This document shows, in pieces, positions 62,382 through 64,000 of a stretch of 64,000 bases of DNA. The notes beneath the pieces are model-generated. The model was not told where the DNA came from. It was given only the letters and a program-made list of their open reading frames with translations, and made no database searches. The stretch comes from Alsobacter ponti (GTDB taxonomy: Bacteria; Pseudomonadota; Alphaproteobacteria; Rhizobiales; Beijerinckiaceae), in the NCBI RefSeq assembly GCF_024294805.1, contig NZ_JANCLU010000001.1, positions 412,681 through 476,680 on the forward strand, in the 5' to 3' direction. The first letter of the stretch is position 1, and each line of letters opens with the position of its first letter. A program made the position numbers and the translations under genes.

Positions 62382-63128
62382 TCAGAGCCCGTAGCTCTTG
62401 ACGAGGCTGCCGGCGACGAGATTCCAGCCGTCGACCAGCACGAAGAAGATCAGCTTGAACGGCAGCGCCACGGTCACCGGCGGCAGCATCATCATGCCCA
62501 TCGACATCAGGATCGACGCCACCACGAGGTCGATGATGAGGAACGGGATGTAGAGCATGAAGCCGATCTCGAACGCCCGACGCAGCTCCGAGATCATGAA
62601 GGCGGGAACGAGCGTCGTCAGCGGCGTCGCCTCCGGCGTCGCCGGGCGCGGCTCGCGCGACATGTCCATGAACAGGGCGAGGTCTTTCTCGCGGACCTGG
62701 GTCAGCATGAAGCTTCGCAGGGGCTGCGCGCCGCGCTCGAACGCCTGCGTCGCCGTCGCCTGGCCGGCGAGCAGCGGGGCGACGGCGCCGTCATAGACGG
62801 TGCGGAAGGTCGGAGCCATCACGAACGCGGTGAGGAACAGCGCGAGGCTCACGATCACCGCGTTGGGCGGCGCGGTGGGTGCGCCGATCGCCGAGCGCAA
62901 CAGCGACAGCACCACCACGATGCGGGTGAAGGAGGTCACCATCACCACGGCCGCCGGCGCGACCGACAGCAGCGTGACCAGCGCGACGAGCTGCAGCGCG
63001 CGCTCGGTGACCCCCGTGCCTTGGCCGAGATCGAGCGTCAGCGTCTGGGCGGTCGCAATCCCGCCCATGGCGGCGAGGGCGAACCCCGCCGCCCCGACCA
63101 GGATTGCGGGGCGAATCCATCCGAACAT
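62382..63128 (-). CDS. fliP: Flagellar export apparatus protein FliP
   Basis: A 248-residue export-gate protein with a signal-like first helix and about four membrane helices. Family segments are VALVTLLSVAPAAVVMVTSF, TRIVVVLSLLRSAIG and, near the C-terminus, GFMLYIPFLIIDLVVASIL. FliP5-FliQ4-FliR1 form the export pore of the type III secretion system. It converges with the TPR protein gene (1 bp gap) and follows the fliO-like gene on the minus strand by 90 bp. Confidence 0.95.
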   Translation of the reverse strand: MFGWIRPAILVGAAGFALAAMGGIATAQTLTLDLGQGTGVTERALQLVALVTLLSVAPAAVVMVTSFTRIVVVLSLLRSAIGAPTAPPNAVIVSLALFLTAFVMAPTFRTVYDGAVAPLLAGQATATQAFERGAQPLRSFMLTQVREKDLALFMDMSREPRPATPEATPLTTLVPAFMISELRRAFEIGFMLYIPFLIIDLVVASILMSMGMMMLPPVTVALPFKLIFFVLVDGWNLVAGSLVKSYGL

Positions 63129-63218
63129 GCCGCCACGCTAGAGGCTCGCGCGCGGCAGGTCATCGCGACCGCGCCACGCGGGGCGCGGCAGCCGCATCCG
63201 GCTGTGGAGAACCGCGCC

Positions 63219-63956
63219 TCAGTCCTTCTTGGCTGCCTGATCGCGGCCGAGCAGCCGCAGCATCTCGGCTTCGAGCGAATCGAAATCGAGCGAGGCCGAG
63301 CCCGACGGCTTGCCGGGCGGCGGCGGCACGACGGCCGGAGCAGGGACAGGCGCGGGGGCGGGCGCGGGAGCCGGTCTCGGCGCGGCCACCGGGGCGGGCG
63401 GGGCGGGCGGCGTCGCGGCGGGGGCCGGACGCGAGGGCGACAGCTCCAGAACGGCGGCGAGGTCGGGCTCGGGGCGAACGTCGACGTTGGCGCGCTCGGC
63501 CTTCGACGGCTCCGGCATGGCCGGCGCTTCGGCGCGGATCTCCGGCTTCGGCTCGGGCCCGGGCTGCGGCTTCGCTTCGGCTTTCGCCGGTTCGGAGCGC
63601 GGCGCGGGCGCGACGACAGGCTCCGCAGCGGGCGGGGCGGCGCGGACCGACATTGACGGCTGAACCGGCGGAGCCGCGCGGACGGGCTCCGGAGTCGGGA
63701 CCGGCGCGGGGGCCGGACGCTTTAGCGCTTCCTCGAGGCGACGGCCCATGTCCGCGACGTCGACGGTGGCGGGCTTGGCCGGCTGCGTCTGCGGGGGCGG
63801 CGGCATGGGCGAGGCGGCCGGCTTCGGCGGCGGAGGAGGCGGAGGAGGCGGGGGCGCCGCGGCGCGCGGGGGCGCCGGCGGAGAAACCGGTCGCGGCGGG
63901 GCGGGCGGCTGAACCGGCGGCGGCGTCATCATCAACAACCAGATCGGCTTCACCAC
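63219..63956 (-). CDS. Proline-rich protein, probable C-terminal part of FliO, 5' end disrupted
   Basis: Up to 245 residues, extremely Pro/Ala-rich, ending with a short helical segment (DFDSLEAEMLRLLGRDQ). It lies 90 bp upstream of fliP on the same strand, where fliO belongs, and its C-terminus resembles rhizobial FliO tails. The N-terminal membrane helix and FliO core are missing. The frame starts only just past a stop at 63957-63959, inside DNA that reads as sucA on the other strand. So the real gene is probably cut at about 63911-63924 and its true start is not in the window. Confidence 0.5.
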   Translation of the reverse strand: MVKPIWLLMMTPPPVQPPAPPRPVSPPAPPRAAAPPPPPPPPPPKPAASPMPPPPQTQPAKPATVDVADMGRRLEEALKRPAPAPVPTPEPVRAAPPVQPSMSVRAAPPAAEPVVAPAPRSEPAKAEAKPQPGPEPKPEIRAEAPAMPEPSKAERANVDVRPEPDLAAVLELSPSRPAPAATPPAPPAPVAAPRPAPAPAPAPVPAPAVVPPPPGKPSGSASLDFDSLEAEMLRLLGRDQAAKKD

Positions 63957-64000
63957 CTATCCGCGCTATTCGCGCTCCTCGCCCTATCCGTCCGACGTGG
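63913..64000 (+). CDS. sucA: Interior fragment of sucA (2-oxoglutarate dehydrogenase E1)
   Basis: The plus-strand frame from about 63913 encodes TGGGVIINNQIGFTTYPRYS followed by RSSPYPSDV, the very conserved thiamine-diphosphate region of SucA E1. It begins abruptly, with an in-frame stop at 63910-63912, so about the first half of the gene is absent to the left. The remainder would lie to the right of the window. Confidence 0.75.

Overview
The window looks like chromosomal DNA of a GC-rich (near 70 %), flagellated member of the Hyphomicrobiales (Rhizobiales, Alphaproteobacteria). The basis is a PhyR-NepR-EcfG general stress module, FlaF/FlbT flagellin regulators, FliX next to the flgI operon, MotE, a DUF6665 protein, and a giant apolipoprotein-like coiled-coil protein resembling the Agrobacterium Growth Pole Ring protein. 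Genus cannot be read from the sequence. I found no tRNA, rRNA, CRISPR array, transposase or phage gene.

Layout. 1-1.6 kb: phyR (cut by the left edge) diverges from nepR-ecfG, with two consensus EcfG promoters between them and a third that points antisense into ecfG. 2-6.3 kb: a rhodanese, a lone CoxL-type molybdenum hydroxylase large subunit and two c-type cytochromes. 6.3-10.9 kb, minus strand: an XRE-cupin regulator, a DMT exporter, an atypical SDR, an unknown coiled protein and a dipeptide epimerase/N-acyl-Glu racemase. 11.1-15.3 kb, plus strand: a complete Mla/MCE-type lipid ABC transporter (STAS-permease, ATPase, MCE protein, lipoprotein) closed by a strong bidirectional terminator. 15.3-21.4 kb: the giant Growth Pole Ring-like protein. 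21.7-24.3 kb: an orphan Hpt protein, a [2Fe-2S] ferredoxin with its NADP reductase, and a universal stress protein.

25.1-29.8 kb: flgE-flgK-flgL (hook and junction proteins). 30-32.5 kb: the YcjX-YcjF pair. 32.9-38.5 kb: a VWA protein and its probable MoxR ATPase partner around a flavoprotein, then a SixA-type phosphatase and an M20 hydrolase. 38.6-41.3 kb: an exported HAD phosphatase and an arylsulfatase. 41.7-43.5 kb: a DUF6665 protein and an MFS transporter. Two copies of a ~200 bp intergenic repeat lie at 32.6 and 42.1 kb.

43.8-63.9 kb is mostly flagellar: two flagellin modules (flaF1-flbT-flagellin A, flaF2-flagellin B), a FlaG-like protein, flgI with a rod-binding protein and a FlgN-like protein, fliX and dksA, flgF-flgG-flgA-flgH, then fliL-fliM-(DUF6468)-motE and a very large TPR protein, and fliP. 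The last ~80 bases read as the interior of sucA (2-oxoglutarate dehydrogenase E1) joined to a 5'-truncated, proline-rich probable fliO. That join is either a real rearrangement or an assembly chimera. Together the window links envelope stress control, polar growth, outer-membrane lipid transport and flagellar assembly.
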